Origin: Phoronis australis
Taxonomy: Eukaryota; Phoronida; Phoronidae
NCBI GenBank assembly: GCA_002633005.1
Contig: NMRA01000705.1
Location: 71,701-135,700 of the forward strand
Reading direction: 5' to 3'
DNA: 64,000 nucleotides
A model generated the notes under the pieces. The model was not told where the DNA came from, did not search any database, and was given only the letters and a program-made list of their open reading frames with translations. Positions 1-13,100 of this stretch are shown here, one piece after another. Numbering within the stretch: position 1 is the first letter of the stretch; every line of letters begins with the position of its first letter. The position numbers and the translations under genes are program-made.

Positions 1-908
1 CGTTTGGCGATTAATGTGCTACAAGGCTTTAGACAATATCTGGGAGTAATATATTCCTAGGACAATTTGCAATCTTTACCCGCGGCGTTGGAAGTACGAG
101 CGTGTTGTGTCAACGAATGCCAGATTCACGGACGTGGTCGGTTTCAGCGGCGAGTGCATTACACAGGCGCGTTTCATGGTACACCGCGTTCTAGAATAGG
201 TCTAACATTAAAGTTAATCCCACCTGAATCTCCATTCCTTCTAAAACGCGAGAAATACAAAAAAAATATCTAATTCTTAAAAATCCGATCGGGCTCTAGA
301 ATACGGGAGATAACGACTATCGCCATGTAATAATCTATATTTCTTGCTTAAACCATAAATTATAGATAACAGGTTCGCAACTCCGACATTTTCTTGCGTA
401 GTATCCTAGAGGAGGCGCTTCTCTCCTAAAGTACCAATTTTAGTTTCCGGTTAGTGTGCTGTGACGGGAAATTCTCGTATCTATTTTACAGTCTAGTACA
501 ACGAATAAATAATTTCGGCATTAAAACACTGTACAAAGTCTTCCAATAGAAGAACTGTTGGTATCGTGAGTATTTTTAGCACCCGACCACACAACAACCG
601 ACCATGATTAGCAGACGACGTAATTGCCAGGAGTAAAACTTGCTAATTTTGCCGGGTGTCGCTAGTTAATAATGACGTCAGGGTTTCTGCGTAACATCGC
701 TTTTCTTCGATATTTGCTCTAATCTCCAATAAGATCGTATCTAGCCTGACTGGGCTGTGCTGTTAAACATGACGGCGTTTTCCCGTTCTTTGACTTTACC
801 AGACTTGTGAGCGCTTGATAACATCTAGCGTCTTTGTTAACTGCCAAGCATAGTCTTTTGTCTGGTATGACAACAGGAGGCCAGTAATCTACCAGATTAC
901 AGACCACG
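1..908. other. Intergenic, no recognised feature
   Basis: No exon-like or repeat structure was recognised here. Confidence 0.4.
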
Positions 909-1592
909 TGTGAACACGGGCAAACCCAGAGCGAATTGGTACATTCGGAAAGAATATATTGTCGTAACTTCGGGAATTTTACTGAGTGAGCGATTTTGGC
1001 GATTCAAAAACTAAACATGATTACCATTTGACGAGGATTTCAGAAATGCTATTGGTTTATGTTCAAATATGTTATGGGCAAAAAGGTACGCCTCAGAGAA
1101 ACAAAAGTCGGAGAAAACGAGACAAAAGTACACTGAAAAGGCACAGACGCACAGTGAAGGTGGTACCCCGTTTTTTTAGTCCTCCCGCTTTTTTGTCAAC
1201 AAAAACATGCGCGCACCCAGGGGGGCGGGCTCGGGGGGCTCGAACGAAGTGGGCAAAAAGATCCGAGAAAATGAGGCATAAGTGCAATAACATGCGCAAA
1301 CGCGCAATTCACAGTGATGCTCCCGTTTTTTTTAGTCCGCCCGCTTTCTTGTTACCAAAAGGTCCACAAAGTCAGGAATTCGAGACCACCCATATTTATT
1401 GAAGACTGGGTGCGCGCATGAAAAGCTCCACATCGCCAGAAATTCGAGCCCCCCATATTAAAGGCTGGAAGCGCGCATGAATGGTAATCGTGTTTAATTT
1501 TGAATCGCCAAAATCGCCCAACTACAACCGAAGTTACGACAATCTATTCTTTCCGAATGTACCAATTCGCTCTGGGTTTGATTGTGTTCACA
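909..1592. mobile_element. Inverted-repeat element, about 680 bp
   Basis: Arms of about 115 bp (909-1027 and 1480-1592) are inverted copies, sharing for example AACCCAGAGCGAATTGGTAC and its complement. The interior is repetitive, with two copies of a CCCGTTTTTTTAGTCC segment. It has no coding gene. It looks like a non-autonomous TIR transposon. Confidence 0.6.
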
Positions 1593-3697
1593 TGTACAGT
1601 AGTACCCGTCGATATGGATAGAATGTAAGGCCGGGTGTAGTGTGCAGTCGCGGGTAGTAAAGAAACGAAACTGAAACACGTCGTGCCTTAGTCGCTCAAT
1701 CCAACAGATAACCATCAGATTATCTGCCTACATGTCTTTCAGGTAAATCTGGCGTACATCAAGTCGAACTTCAGCAGAGTTTAATAGTTACCGTCAAACG
1801 AAATGTCCTGTCGAAGTTGAATTGAACTGCATTGGCCGTGTTTATTGTTGAGTGGTTGTTCAAATAGAGAGGGCTCAGAGTGAGTGAGACGGGCTACAAA
1901 ACAACTAGACCTGTGGCAGCTTTGAATAGATACCATAGTGTCATGAGGTTACTGTAGGCCCAAAGTACTCACCGACAACAAGGCACTGAAGAAAATCGTG
2001 CTCCTTCTGACGTATGTATAGCCACGAGAAGTCTTCATCCTGCTTCTGTAACTTTTTACAACATGAAGATCGGCAGAGAGACGCAGATTTGGGCCAAAGC
2101 GCTCTTTGACCTCGAACTCGTTTTACGATCGATAGCCAAGGGCATGAAGCGGACAACGGAATTATCCGAAGGTGTGTGAAAACTTATCAGTGCTTAACAG
2201 AGTTCAACATTTGTGTGTACTGGCAGCATTTTTTTAAATGTTCGCTAAGATATCGTGACACCTACTTGTATTTTGATAGTTCCCCCGGAAGTGGGCGGCG
2301 CAGCACTGGAAAAGGTGGGGGCTAAAGCCCCCCCATCCCCCTGTAGTGCACAGTCTATAGACCATGTGCAGCTGTAGCGCTGAAAAAAGTGGGGGTCTAT
2401 AGCCCCCCAGGCCCTATGGTGCGTCGTCCATGTGAATGCTGCAATGATATGAAAATTAACGTACTGCACGTACAAGCTGACCGCACATGGACGTCCCGGC
2501 AAAAATGATGACAGCTTATCTGGTCCCAACTCCTGATAACTAGCTGCCGCTCACCGACTGAAAAATGCTAGGCCCGCATCAAGTCCATTCCAGCCAAAGT
2601 CTCGTCTTGAAGGTTGCACAGAGCGGGCACGTATCGTGGTTCCGGCGGTAAGAAAGGTTTGGAACAATTTATTGTCACCCCGGCTGAATGCGCGGCGATG
2701 CCAAAATCACTGAAATGATCTGCATGATGCCTTTAGTCAGAGCTCGTGTCAGGGAGGTGACTTGTTTTTTGAGAAAGTGAGCAACGGAAAAAAGAAACCA
2801 GGGCTTGGTCTCTAATCATTAATCTTTGTACTCTCGAAACGAAATCGAAATTATTTTTTGCAATTTCTCTGCTCCTTTTGTGCGAACTCAAGATAGTGGT
2901 TATCAGACTGCTCGAATACGTTATACATGAGTTTGCACTTGCAGACTCTCATCGTGCTACAAACTCGAGTAAAACTCGAAATTTCGAGCCAACTAGCGCG
3001 AGGCTGCCTCTGGGGCTTTGATGCCACTAGTGGCGTACATCCATTCAGCGAACAAGGTGCACTTCAACTAAATACACACAGAGATCTCAATTGAATGCTA
3101 CTCAGTGTTTATTATTGGGCCCATAGGCCCTACCTAATCATAAGTTCCTTTCCAAGTTTCCGTTAGACTGTCTAGACATTGCTGGGAAAAGCAAACTCGA
3201 CGGAGTCATATGCGTGCACGCAACCTAAAATATAGGGGGGCTCGAACTTTTCCACGTGCGGACCCTTTACTGAAAGAAATCAACGTCGAGGACGAAAAAA
3301 AACCCGGCCACTATATAGTTAGGTTCAGATCCACGAATGGTGCATCCGCCCCGACTAAGGATTTTGTGAATTTTTGTCTCGTTTACCCGGACTTTTTGTT
3401 TCACTGAGGCGGATTTTTTGCCCAATTCGCCAAATTGGGGGGCTCGTCTGACACCCCACTGATGTAGCCAGAAACTAGAGAAGGTTTCCTGCATGGGATT
3501 TTATTGGAAAAGACACTGTCTCGTAGGAAATCGACATTTCAGCGGCACATCGGCTTGTATAACACGTTTAAGTACCCCCCCCCCCACTACTTGGGGTCGA
3601 TGTTATCGCGCTCGGCTCCGTCAGCCTCACAGTTCGCCCATTGACGCCGGACTAGTAGACCGGCAACCCAGAGCACTTAGCATTGACGAACGAGGTA
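1593..3697. other. Intergenic, repeats only
   Basis: No host exon was recognised. Two imperfect copies of a short hairpin unit, each with GTGGGGG...AGCCCCCC, lie at about 2290-2420. A half copy of the GGGCCC-ended MITE family lies at 2801-2990. A C-run lies at 3576-3585. Confidence 0.4.
2801..2990 (+). repeat. Partial copy of the MITE found at 44245-44644
   Basis: It shares GGTCTCT, CAATTTCTCTGCTCCTTTTG and the closing AAACTCGAAATTTCGAG with the 44-kb copy. Confidence 0.6.
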
Positions 3698-4267
3698 CCA
3701 ACATCTGACCACGGGAGCATTTAGAGTCCACCTCAGTATGTACAGAAATGGACGTCTGCCGTTGTCTGCAGTCTGGGTGTGACCCCTGGGGGCCTTCACA
3801 AAGGGCCCAGGACTGAAATGAGCTAGACTAGATATTCGAGGTACCGGCAAAAACTGATTTAAGACGAACAATAGTACCGCACTGAACACCTAATGACCCA
3901 TGACAGACAAACTGCACTCTGGAATGGGTCCGGCAGAAACCAAAAAGGACCCTCCAAAAATGAGCTAGCACATACATTCGAGGTACCTCACAAAACCAAT
4001 TCCATATGATTCAATACATGTCACAGATCACTAAAACCCCAATGACAAAAAAATACACTCTGGGTTGTGCCCGGCAGAAACCCCCCAAAATCTCAACCTT
4101 GGTAGGCTATGCCATCAAAATTAGACTAGATTTTCGAGGTACCGGCCAAAACTGATTTAAAGCGAACACTAGTACCGCATTGAACATTGAATTACCCATG
4201 ACAAACAAACTGCACTCTGGAATGGATCCGGCAGAAACCAAAAAGACCCCTAAAAATGAGCTAGCAC

Positions 4268-4502
4268 ATAACACCTTCTCATTTGAAATGAGCTTTTCTC
4301 AAATAAATGAGCTTCGAAAAAAGGACTTAAATTGAATACTTAATAAGGTATTTCCCAGACAATGCCACACTTGCAAATTCCTTAATCGGTCTGTCCTATA
4401 TATGTATATATAGGATATACCATTGACGTCATTCGTTTGATTGGTCTATATATATATATATTTATTTATTTGAGAAAAGCTCGTTTCAAACGAGAAGGTG
4501 TT
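4268..4502. mobile_element. Nested MITE inside the left arm of the foldback element
   Basis: About 235 bp has near-perfect terminal inverted repeats of some 39 bp, starting TAACACCTTCTCATTTGAAA and ending in its complement. It interrupts the sub-repeat that elsewhere reads GCTAGCACATACATTCGAGG. The target duplication is two bases, CA or TA, and cannot be told apart. Confidence 0.7.
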
Positions 4503-5280
4503 ACATACATTTGAGATACCACAAAAACAATTACATGTGATTCAATATATGTCACAGGTCACTGAATGCCCTATGACCGGCAGACAAAATACACTTTGGA
4601 TTGTGCCTGGCAGAAACCCTCAAAAATCTCAACCACGGTACGCCATTTTAGAGGCAGTTAGATTTTCAAGGTATCGGCTTAAACTGATTTAAAACCAACA
4701 ATCTTGCTGCACTGAACACACAATGACCCGTGAAAGACAAATTTTACTATGGAAATAGTCGGCCAGACCCAGAAAGGACCTAAAAATGAAGCTACAATTG
4801 TCCATATTGTCCATGCAGCTTTCCCCTGCTAGTTCAAGTACTCGGGTGGGAAATCCAAACAATTGGACAACAAGATGTTAAAAATTGCACCACATTCTAA
4901 ATTGGTGACAAAAGTGGTGTATTTAATAAGTTAACTGTGCAAAAAGCGGGACCGCAGGAAACAAAAATTAATTATAGAAAACTGTCGTTCACTAAAGCCT
5001 GTGTTTACTCTCATGATCACTACAAGCGAAAAGCAGACGGGTGTCGAGATGTAAGACAGTTAACTCGCCTAGTGGTAAGTTTTTGAAGAATTTTTTACAT
5101 GATGTCGAAATTCAGTGTAGTGTATTGTGTTTGCAATGTTTTAGTTTCGCGGAGTCATTTGCCCGATGGCCGATATAATGTTTTCCGTGATAAAATACAA
5201 ATCACCCCTAATTTGGTGGGCAGCCACGCGATGGAGTCCCAATGCTATTTAAATAAATATATAAACAACGACGTGTTTCG

Positions 5281-5512
5281 GTAACAAGGGGTCTCGCTGC
5301 AGCATTGCCTGGTCTGCATGCAATGACAGGGTGTGACGTCACAGCAGCACTGTGTAGGAAAGGGAAAGTGAGGCCTCTGGAAATCCTGATGAAAGACTCA
5401 TTTGGGACACTTATCAGCTTCTCAGAGTTAATAAGCGTAGATGTCCCAGACGGAAGAAAGTTAGAAGAATACATATGCCTCCTATTTAATGAAGGGAGGA
5501 GTCAAAGATATC
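5281..5512 (+). pseudogene. Fragment of a repeat-associated TGCD-motif protein (central cargo of the foldback element)
   Basis: The open frame reads LPGLHAMTGCDVTAALCRKG, then continues to an N at 5513. From memory, invertebrate genomes hold many mobile-element-linked hypothetical proteins with a similar LHAFTGCD...GKGK motif. No start codon, N-terminal part or C-terminal part is visible, so it is a fragment. Confidence 0.5.
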
Positions 5513-7140
5513 NCCAATAGATAATTGGTTTACACATATATTTTGTAATTAACAATTGTCTCCCACATTCACCACGAGCCATAGCATTTTCGTGGTTCCT
5601 CAATCTAGCGCAAATTTAGGGGCCATGTGTTGTCGCTGACGTATCCTTTCTGCTGATAGTTTTGATAGCGTGTTATACTTTAAACAATCTGGATTCGTAA
5701 ACTTCACTGAGTGGGGTTGGTTTTAGACAGTTCCTGGTACGTATCCCAAAGTTTTACTGTTATCAGGTACTTTCCAAAATGCTTACTCTCCACCATCATC
5801 CATTTGACAACCAGTGAGAGAGCTCCGGCAGTAGACGCAAACTAAGTAGGTCCTATAAACTCATTGTCTATATTTTCAAAATTACTTACCGGTAGTTGAG
5901 ACTTCTGGGGCTGGCGAGCACAACCCACATTGGGTTTTAACTGTCATAGCGTATTTGGTAACCAGTAACATCTATTTGAATCACATGGAATCATTGTTTA
6001 TTGTGGTACCCCTAACATTGATCATGGGACCTAGCTCCTAGCTTTTACGGTGTAATTGAGTTTCTGGCGAACGCCTTCCAGAGACCAGTTTGTTGTCTGT
6101 CATGGGTCATCTGGTGGATTATTGGTTTTAAGTCAGTTTTAGCCGGTACCTCGGGTATCTAATGTACCTCAAACTTTTGATAGCAAATCACTGTGGTTGG
6201 GATTTTTAATTGAGGGTTTCTCAGTGCCACACACCAGAGTGTATTTTGTCTGTCATAGGGCATTTAGTGACTCCTGTGACATGTATTGAACCTCATAGAG
6301 GTGGTTTTGTTTGGAACCTCGAATATATGTGTTAGCTCATTTTTAATTTGGGGGGGGGGTCCTTTTTTGGTTTCTCCGTCGGCCCGCGGATTCAAAGTGC
6401 AATGGCATGGGTTCACTGCGGTACTATTGTTCGTTTAAAATCAGTTTTGGTCGGTACCTCGAAAATCTTGTCTAGCTCAAAGTTTTGATGGCATACCGTG
6501 GTTGAGATTTTTGGGGGTTTCTGCCGGGCACAATGATCCGGCAGAGTGTAGTTTGTCTCAGCCGGGGCCAGTATAGTAGCCTCTGTGACATGTATTGAAT
6601 CATATGGAATTGGTTTTGTGTGGTACCTCGAATGTACGGTGCTATCTCATTTTTGGGGGTTCCTTTTTGGTTTCTGCCGGACCCATCCCAGAGTGCAATT
6701 TGTCTGTCATAGGTCTGATTTGGTGTTAGTGCGGTAGGCCTACTCAACGGTCAATTGTTCAGTAGTTTTGTGGCCGGTACCTCGAATATCTAGTCTAGCT
6801 CATTTTTAGGCTCTTTGTAAGGCCCCCATGGGTCACAGCCAGAGTTCAGACAACGGCAGACGTCTATTCCTGCTGTTCATATACTGAGGTGGACTTTAAA
6901 TGCTCCCGTCAGTGGTCAGATGTTGGGCCCGCTCCATCTCAGTGGGCTGGCCAGTTCTCAGGGTTGTTGCGCAACTGGCATAGGTGGCGCTGAGGGCGAA
7001 ACAGTGACCTAATTCTTGTGGTTGATAGAAGTTGTGCCCGAGACGAGCTGATCAAAGATACTTAACAGTGTGAGCTGATGAAACCAACTTCATTGTTTCG
7101 AATAGTAACTATATCTCACGCCCTTCGTGGCTCTAGATCC

Positions 7141-10100
7141 ATGTCTAATGTAATTAATGATCGTCCCTCGGCAGGAATTATAGGTATGTAATCATCCGAT
7201 CAAGTAAACAATGACCATCGTCATCGTCTCTATCCAGTCCCTCGGCTCTGCCTCTGCCTCTGGCTCTGGATGGAGACGATGGTCATTGTCTACCGATCAA
7301 GTTAACGACATTACACACAAGTCACAATCCAGTACCGGGCGTATATTACACAGCACCAAGCCTTACACGTTACACCCTCCTCGACCTACGACCTGTGGCA
7401 TTAAAAGTATTTTTGCATTTGGTTTACATATTTCATAATCTTATTACGTCGGTGAGTGACTTTCCTTGAAGACGTAACTGCCATTACTCGATCATCGAGT
7501 CGATGGAACAGAGAAGTCGACAATCATTGGCTTCGCTGATTTTTGCGACAATATAAGCAAAAGAAAAAGAAAAGCACATATAAGAAAACTGAAGACTTTT
7601 ATGAAAAGGCTGCAAACAACTGTTGAAGTGTTGTGCTGGTTTGTACAGCTGCATGTGCAGACCCACAGGCGTCCTCATCTTCTGATCGTCCCCAATACAC
7701 TACATATAATACTACAAGGTATGACACTCCCGACTAGAAATTCCACGGGTGCTTCACTTCAGCCGTCCATAGCAAACATAAAACTCAATAAATTTACACA
7801 AAACAGGGGTTCAACAAACCATGAAGAATTGTTCTTTCTCCCAATACCATTCACGGTGTCCAGTTACGTCGACTTCATAAGAAATTCGCAGTCAAAGAAC
7901 AAAAATGTTCACAAAAAGCCCCCACACACTTTCACCCTGGGCCCGTCGAGGTCAAGGACGGTACGGGAATTGTAGTATTATATGTAGTGTATTGGGGACG
8001 ATCAGAAGCTGACGACGCCTGTGTGCAGACCCAGCGAAGCTGAAGGTAAGTTGATAACCTGACGGAGCCAAACCCGGCTTTGGGTCGAGGGAGTCGTGGG
8101 GTGTGGGGGTCAAGGGGGTTTCAGAACAACCCCAGTGTTTGTGTTGAATGAGACCGTGGCTGGCCACGGCAATGCCACAATAAGTACTCGGAGATACACT
8201 ATGCCTAAAACAAAAATGCATTCACCTGATTACTTCACTGTACATTACCACAGTTGTGGTAGTTGTGCAAGTAATAGTCATAGCAGTTTCAGGGCCAGAT
8301 CCAGGATTTTGAGTTAGGGGAGGGGGCTAGGGTAGAGTATGAGCCAGAATTTTCCTGTCAGACATTCACTTCCCGAACTACCAAATGGAATCTGGGAGAA
8401 TTTTAGGAGGCCCCCTTGCCCCCACCCTAAATATGCCAAGGACCTTAGGCACCATGTACCAACACAGCTGCTCGGCTAGCTTTATATGTCTGGCATGCAG
8501 GCTGGTGTGATTGCCTATAGGCAGGTAAGCTTAATAGATGGAGTGTCTTCTGTGTCAGCGCAATAATTTGGTTATTTAATTCTGAGCAGCTGAGCTAATT
8601 GAGCAGTCTGGGCCACTCTGAGTGAAGGCCAACTAGATTAGTGTTTGATAAGTCCATTAGTGTTATTTAGATAGCGATAGGTGGTGCCGTTAGCAAGATG
8701 TCCTCGTCAACTATATCTCAGGACCCCACTCACACCAAGGCCCAGTCTTGTAAAAGTTAATGAATACTGTCGTCTAGTGCAAAAGTATTGGTGACAGGTT
8801 GGATGTGTGAGCTTTGCAAATAGGGGTTTGACAAAGATTGTGTTGATGACATGGGGAGAGACCAGGAATGTATGAGATTACATGTGGTGAGTAGAAGGTC
8901 ATGCAGGTACTAACGGTCCCACTTAGATAATTGTACACTTTCGGTAGGCGATATAGCATTTTAAGCTTATTCTGTTGAATTCACCAGGCCACACCAAAAA
9001 GTTCTCTTAACATATTCAAAACTCATTGGATAAATAGGTTTTCGTCATTTTTTGTCCATTTTTAGTGATTGGTGATGAAATTCTCAAGGGACAGACAAAG
9101 GAAACCAACTCGCATTTCCTGTGTAAGAGACTGTTCTGTCTGGGAGTCCGCGTCCATAGGGTAAGCCATGCTGCTGGAGATCAAGAACTAAACCTCACAT
9201 TGCTTGACAATTTCATCGCATTCTCTGATTAGCCAGCTCACCATTGTCGAAATTTTTGAGCAAATTGCAAGTCTTTGTTCAGCAGATGACATCCTATTTT
9301 GTGTCCATATGCATTAATCCAGTGGCATTAAAATAAGAATTTCCTAACAAGTCAAGACATTTTTTCACTGTTTTTCTTTTTTGATTCATAAAGTCTACTG
9401 AAATCGATGTTAATACCACACCCAGTTGTTCCAGAAGTCATAAGATTGCATCACAGCTATGTTACAGTATGGAGATGAGTAGTAATTAAGGTGTGTGATT
9501 TTTCCTGCATTGCCACAAAGACTGCGGTGTGTCATTCTGCAGTCAGTACTGGTGGATGTAAACACCAAAGAGCTTTCTTTACAAAGAGAAGGTGCAAGAC
9601 ATGTGCACGAAGGCATAATGCGCATGCTGAAGTAGCTCTATAATTGACTTTGGGTATTCTGTTGACTAGCCAACCATAAAAATAACCATTCTACCTAGCT
9701 GTTTTAAAAGAAGAAGGGCAACTTTTTACTCTGAAATCGGGGATCATTTGCAACATGTTCATGTAAAAACATCACGCAAAATCATTTTCACACTAGTGAC
9801 TTTAGATTTTGGACCTTTTAGCCTGATCATACATGTATGGAAAAGTTATGTCTGAGCTCAAATCATTTTGGGCACAATTCAAGTATAGCATCTGCATAGT
9901 ACCACACACACATCAAGAATTTGCTCTATTTCCTACTTAATCCTTAAGACCCCAAAACATTTGGATTTGATGTCAAAAGCACCCTTCTCAACAGGTGTTT
10001 TTACGCTTCCAAATCAACACAGTTTTACGGCGTAGGAAATCTATTTTATGGTATTATTTTTGAAAGGGATACTCTTCTAACTTTCAACTGAACTTACTAA

Positions 10101-13100
10101 CTTTGGTCAGATCTATGAAGCAACAAAATCATTGTGTTCTAACTGTGATTTTATTACAAGTTGCCTATTCTCGCCGTTGTCTGCCAGACACTCGCTAAAA
10201 TCAAGGTCGTTGACTCTACCAGTTAAATATGTTTAAAATACTCTGTCATTTACCGAGCCATTAGCTCAACGTTTGACTGTGCCCAAGGGGTTCAAAGGTT
10301 CGATTCCGCACTGTTCTGGTTTCAGAAAATTATTTTCTCGTTGATAGTGTCCCCTTAATTGTTTGGGCAAAAATGTTACGCAGGCCGTTTCACCATTTTG
10401 TGACTCAATGCAATATTCACGTTACAAAATGTTACACAGGCTGTTTCATCATTTTGTGACTCAATGCAATATTCACGTTACAAAATGTTACACAGGCTGT
10501 TTCATCATTTTGTGATTCAATGCAATATTCACGTTAAACGTGAATTAACTTTACAAAATGTTACACAGGCCGTTTCATCATTTTGTGACTCAATGCAATA
10601 TTCACGTTTACAAAATGTTACACAGGCCGTTTCATCATTTTGTGACTCAATGCAATATTCACGTTACAAAATGTTACACAGGCTGTTTCATCATTTTGTG
10701 ACTCAATGCAATATTCACGTTACAAAATGTTACACAGGCTGTTTCATCATTTTGTGATTCAATGCAATATTCACGTTAAACGTGAATTAACTTTACAAAA
10801 TGTTACACAGGCCGTTTCATCATTTTGTGACTCAATGCAATATTCACGTTTACAAAATGTTACACAGGCCGTTTCATCATTTTGTGACTCAATGCAATAT
10901 TCACGTTTACAAAATGTTACACAGGCCATTTCATCATTTTGTGACTCAATGCAATATTCACGTTTACAAAATGTTACACAGGCCGTTTCATCATTTTGTG
11001 ACTCAATGCAATATTCACGTTTACAAAATGTTACACAGGCCATTTCATCATTTTGTGACTCAATGCAATATTCACGTTTACAAAATGTTACACAGGCCGT
11101 TTCATCATTTTGTGACTCAATGCAATATTCACGTTTCAAAATGTTACACAGGCCGTTTCATCATTTTGTAACTCAATGCAATATTCACGTTACAAAATGT
11201 TACGCAGACCGCTTCATCATTTTGTGACTCAATGCAATATTCACGTTTACAAAATGTTACACAGGCCGTTTCATCATTTTGTGACTCAATGCAATATTCA
11301 CGTTACAATTTAAAATGTATTTTCTAGATTTCTATAATACCTGATGATCTTGAGACGATTGCTAAAGAAGTTCTCGACTTTTCCAAATCTTTCAACTATG
11401 TGATCACATCTGGAGGGATTGGGCCGACCCATGATGACAGAACTTACGAAGGTTGTGTCTAAGTAACAATATCAGTGCTAATTTGGATAAATGAAATTTG
11501 CTAGATATGTGTTATTAATTGTTTGAAAATGGTAAATTTTTGCTTATGTAGCTCACAATATGGTGAGCTAGCGGAATATTGTTTTGGCAAATTTCTGAAA
11601 ACATTTAAAAATTATAACTCATTTTTATCATGATTTATACATTCAACTGATGTAAAAGATTTCGGTGAAATACATTGTTATTTGGCACGCTAGCTACTGT
11701 AGTCTGTCTTTGAAATATCTGAAGATTACAATTTTGTCGATATTTTTAGCTCTGTCCCAGTAGCATACTTTCTTTTTGTGTTGTTTTTTCCACTCTGATA
11801 CTCTTGTGTGTTTTACTTGTATCAAATAAACAGCTGTTTGTCCACTGCATTGCAGGAGTTGCTCAAGCCTTCAACGAGTCTCTTGTCTATAACCAAGAGT
11901 TGGTAGACTTGTGTAAGCAGTATTTCAAGACTGATAATGTTGTCTCTCCAAAGTTCAAACTAGCTCAGGTTTGTGGCTATTTTCAATTTAGAATTGATGT
12001 AAGACATTCAAATAAAGACCTGTCATCAAAATCAACAACCTCAAACTATAAAGTCTTGGCACTGTACTTTATGGACATAACCTCCATGCCTGTCATTTGT
12101 NGACTTTTCCAAATCTTTCAACTATGTGATCACATCTGGAGGGATTGGGCCGACCCATGATGACAGAACTTACGAAGGTTGTGTCTAAGTAACAATATCC
12201 GTGCTAATTTGGATAAATGAAATTTGCTAGATATGTGTTTTTAATTGTTTGAAAATGGTAAATCTTTGCTTATGTAGCTCACAATATGGTGAGCAAGCGG
12301 AATATTGTTTTGGCAAATTTCTGAAAACATTTAAAAATTATAACCCATTTTTATCATGATTTATACATTCAACTGATGTAAAAGATTTCGGTGAAATACA
12401 TTGTTATTTGGCACGCTAGCTACTGTAGTCTGTCTTTGAAATATCTGAAGATTACAATTTTGTCGATATTTTTAGTTCTGTCCCAGTAGCATACTTTCTT
12501 TTTGTGTTGTTTTTTCCACTCTGATACTCTTGTGTGTTTTACTTGTATCAAATAAACAGCTGTTTGTCCACTGCATTGCAGGAGTTGCTCAAGCCTTCAA
12601 CGAGTCTCTTGTCTATAACCAAGAGTTGGTAGACTTGTGTAAGCAGTATTTCAAGACTGATAATGTTGTCTCTCCAAAGTTCAAACTAGCTCAGGTTTGT
12701 GGCTATTTTCAATTTAGAATTGATGTAAGACATTCAAATAAAGACCTGTCATCAAAATCAACAACCTCAAACTATAAAGTCTTGGCACTGTACTTTATGG
12801 ACATAACCTCCATGCCTGTCATTTGTTTTTATAAAACTAACAACCACATGCCAGATAAAAGCAAGACTTTAAATATGATGCTGTATGCAGCTTTGAGCGT
12901 GTGCAGGTTCAACAACTTCTACAGTCAAAGCAATATGTTAAAACAGTGACACTGACATGCACAGTGTAATGTAATGTATATGAGAACAGAATGTTGGTGA
13001 AAGTAAATTGTTTTGTGATTTTATGGTTGATAAGTGTAGTTAAATGGGGTGATTAAATAAATGGCAACTTCTAATTAGTAATGCAAGAGAAATTTATTGT

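Larger units (their letters stand above)
3698..6926. mobile_element. Foldback-type element with ~1-kb inverted arms built of sub-repeats
   Basis: The left arm (about 3698-4790) and right arm (about 5940-6926) are inverted copies. The outer 100 bp match closely, beginning CCAACATCTGACCAC and ending GTGGTCAGATGTTGG in the inverted sense. Each arm holds several tandem sub-repeats marked by GAGGTACC and CCGGCAGAAACC. The centre (about 4800-5940) holds the coding fragment at 5281-5512 and one N at 5513. The architecture is that of a foldback (long-TIR) DNA transposon. No transposase was recognised and no clear target duplication was found. Confidence 0.7.

Noticed and set aside
986-1402. 138-codon plus-strand frame
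   Set aside because: It lies inside an inverted-repeat element and has low-complexity basic composition.
7601-7975. 124-codon plus-strand frame
   Set aside because: It runs through one arm and the loop of the palindrome in FLAD1 intron 1; no family resemblance.
8660-8760. Short ATG frame ([12 protein letters not shown]) before FLAD1 exon 2
   Set aside because: Joining it to exon 2 would lose the conserved GIIV segment. The ATG at 7141 supplies SAGII in the right phase.
10250-10320. tRNA-like stretch with TAGCTCAA and GGTTCGATTCC
   Set aside because: Acceptor and T stems do not pair; at most a decayed SINE fragment.
10464-11227. Long open frames on both strands with repeated [12 protein letters not shown]-like peptides
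   Set aside because: They follow the tandem-repeat period, lie in a FLAD1 intron and show no protein-like composition.
10371-11310. Regularly spaced repeats resembling a CRISPR array
   Set aside because: The units are contiguous tandem copies without unique spacers, in an animal gene intron.
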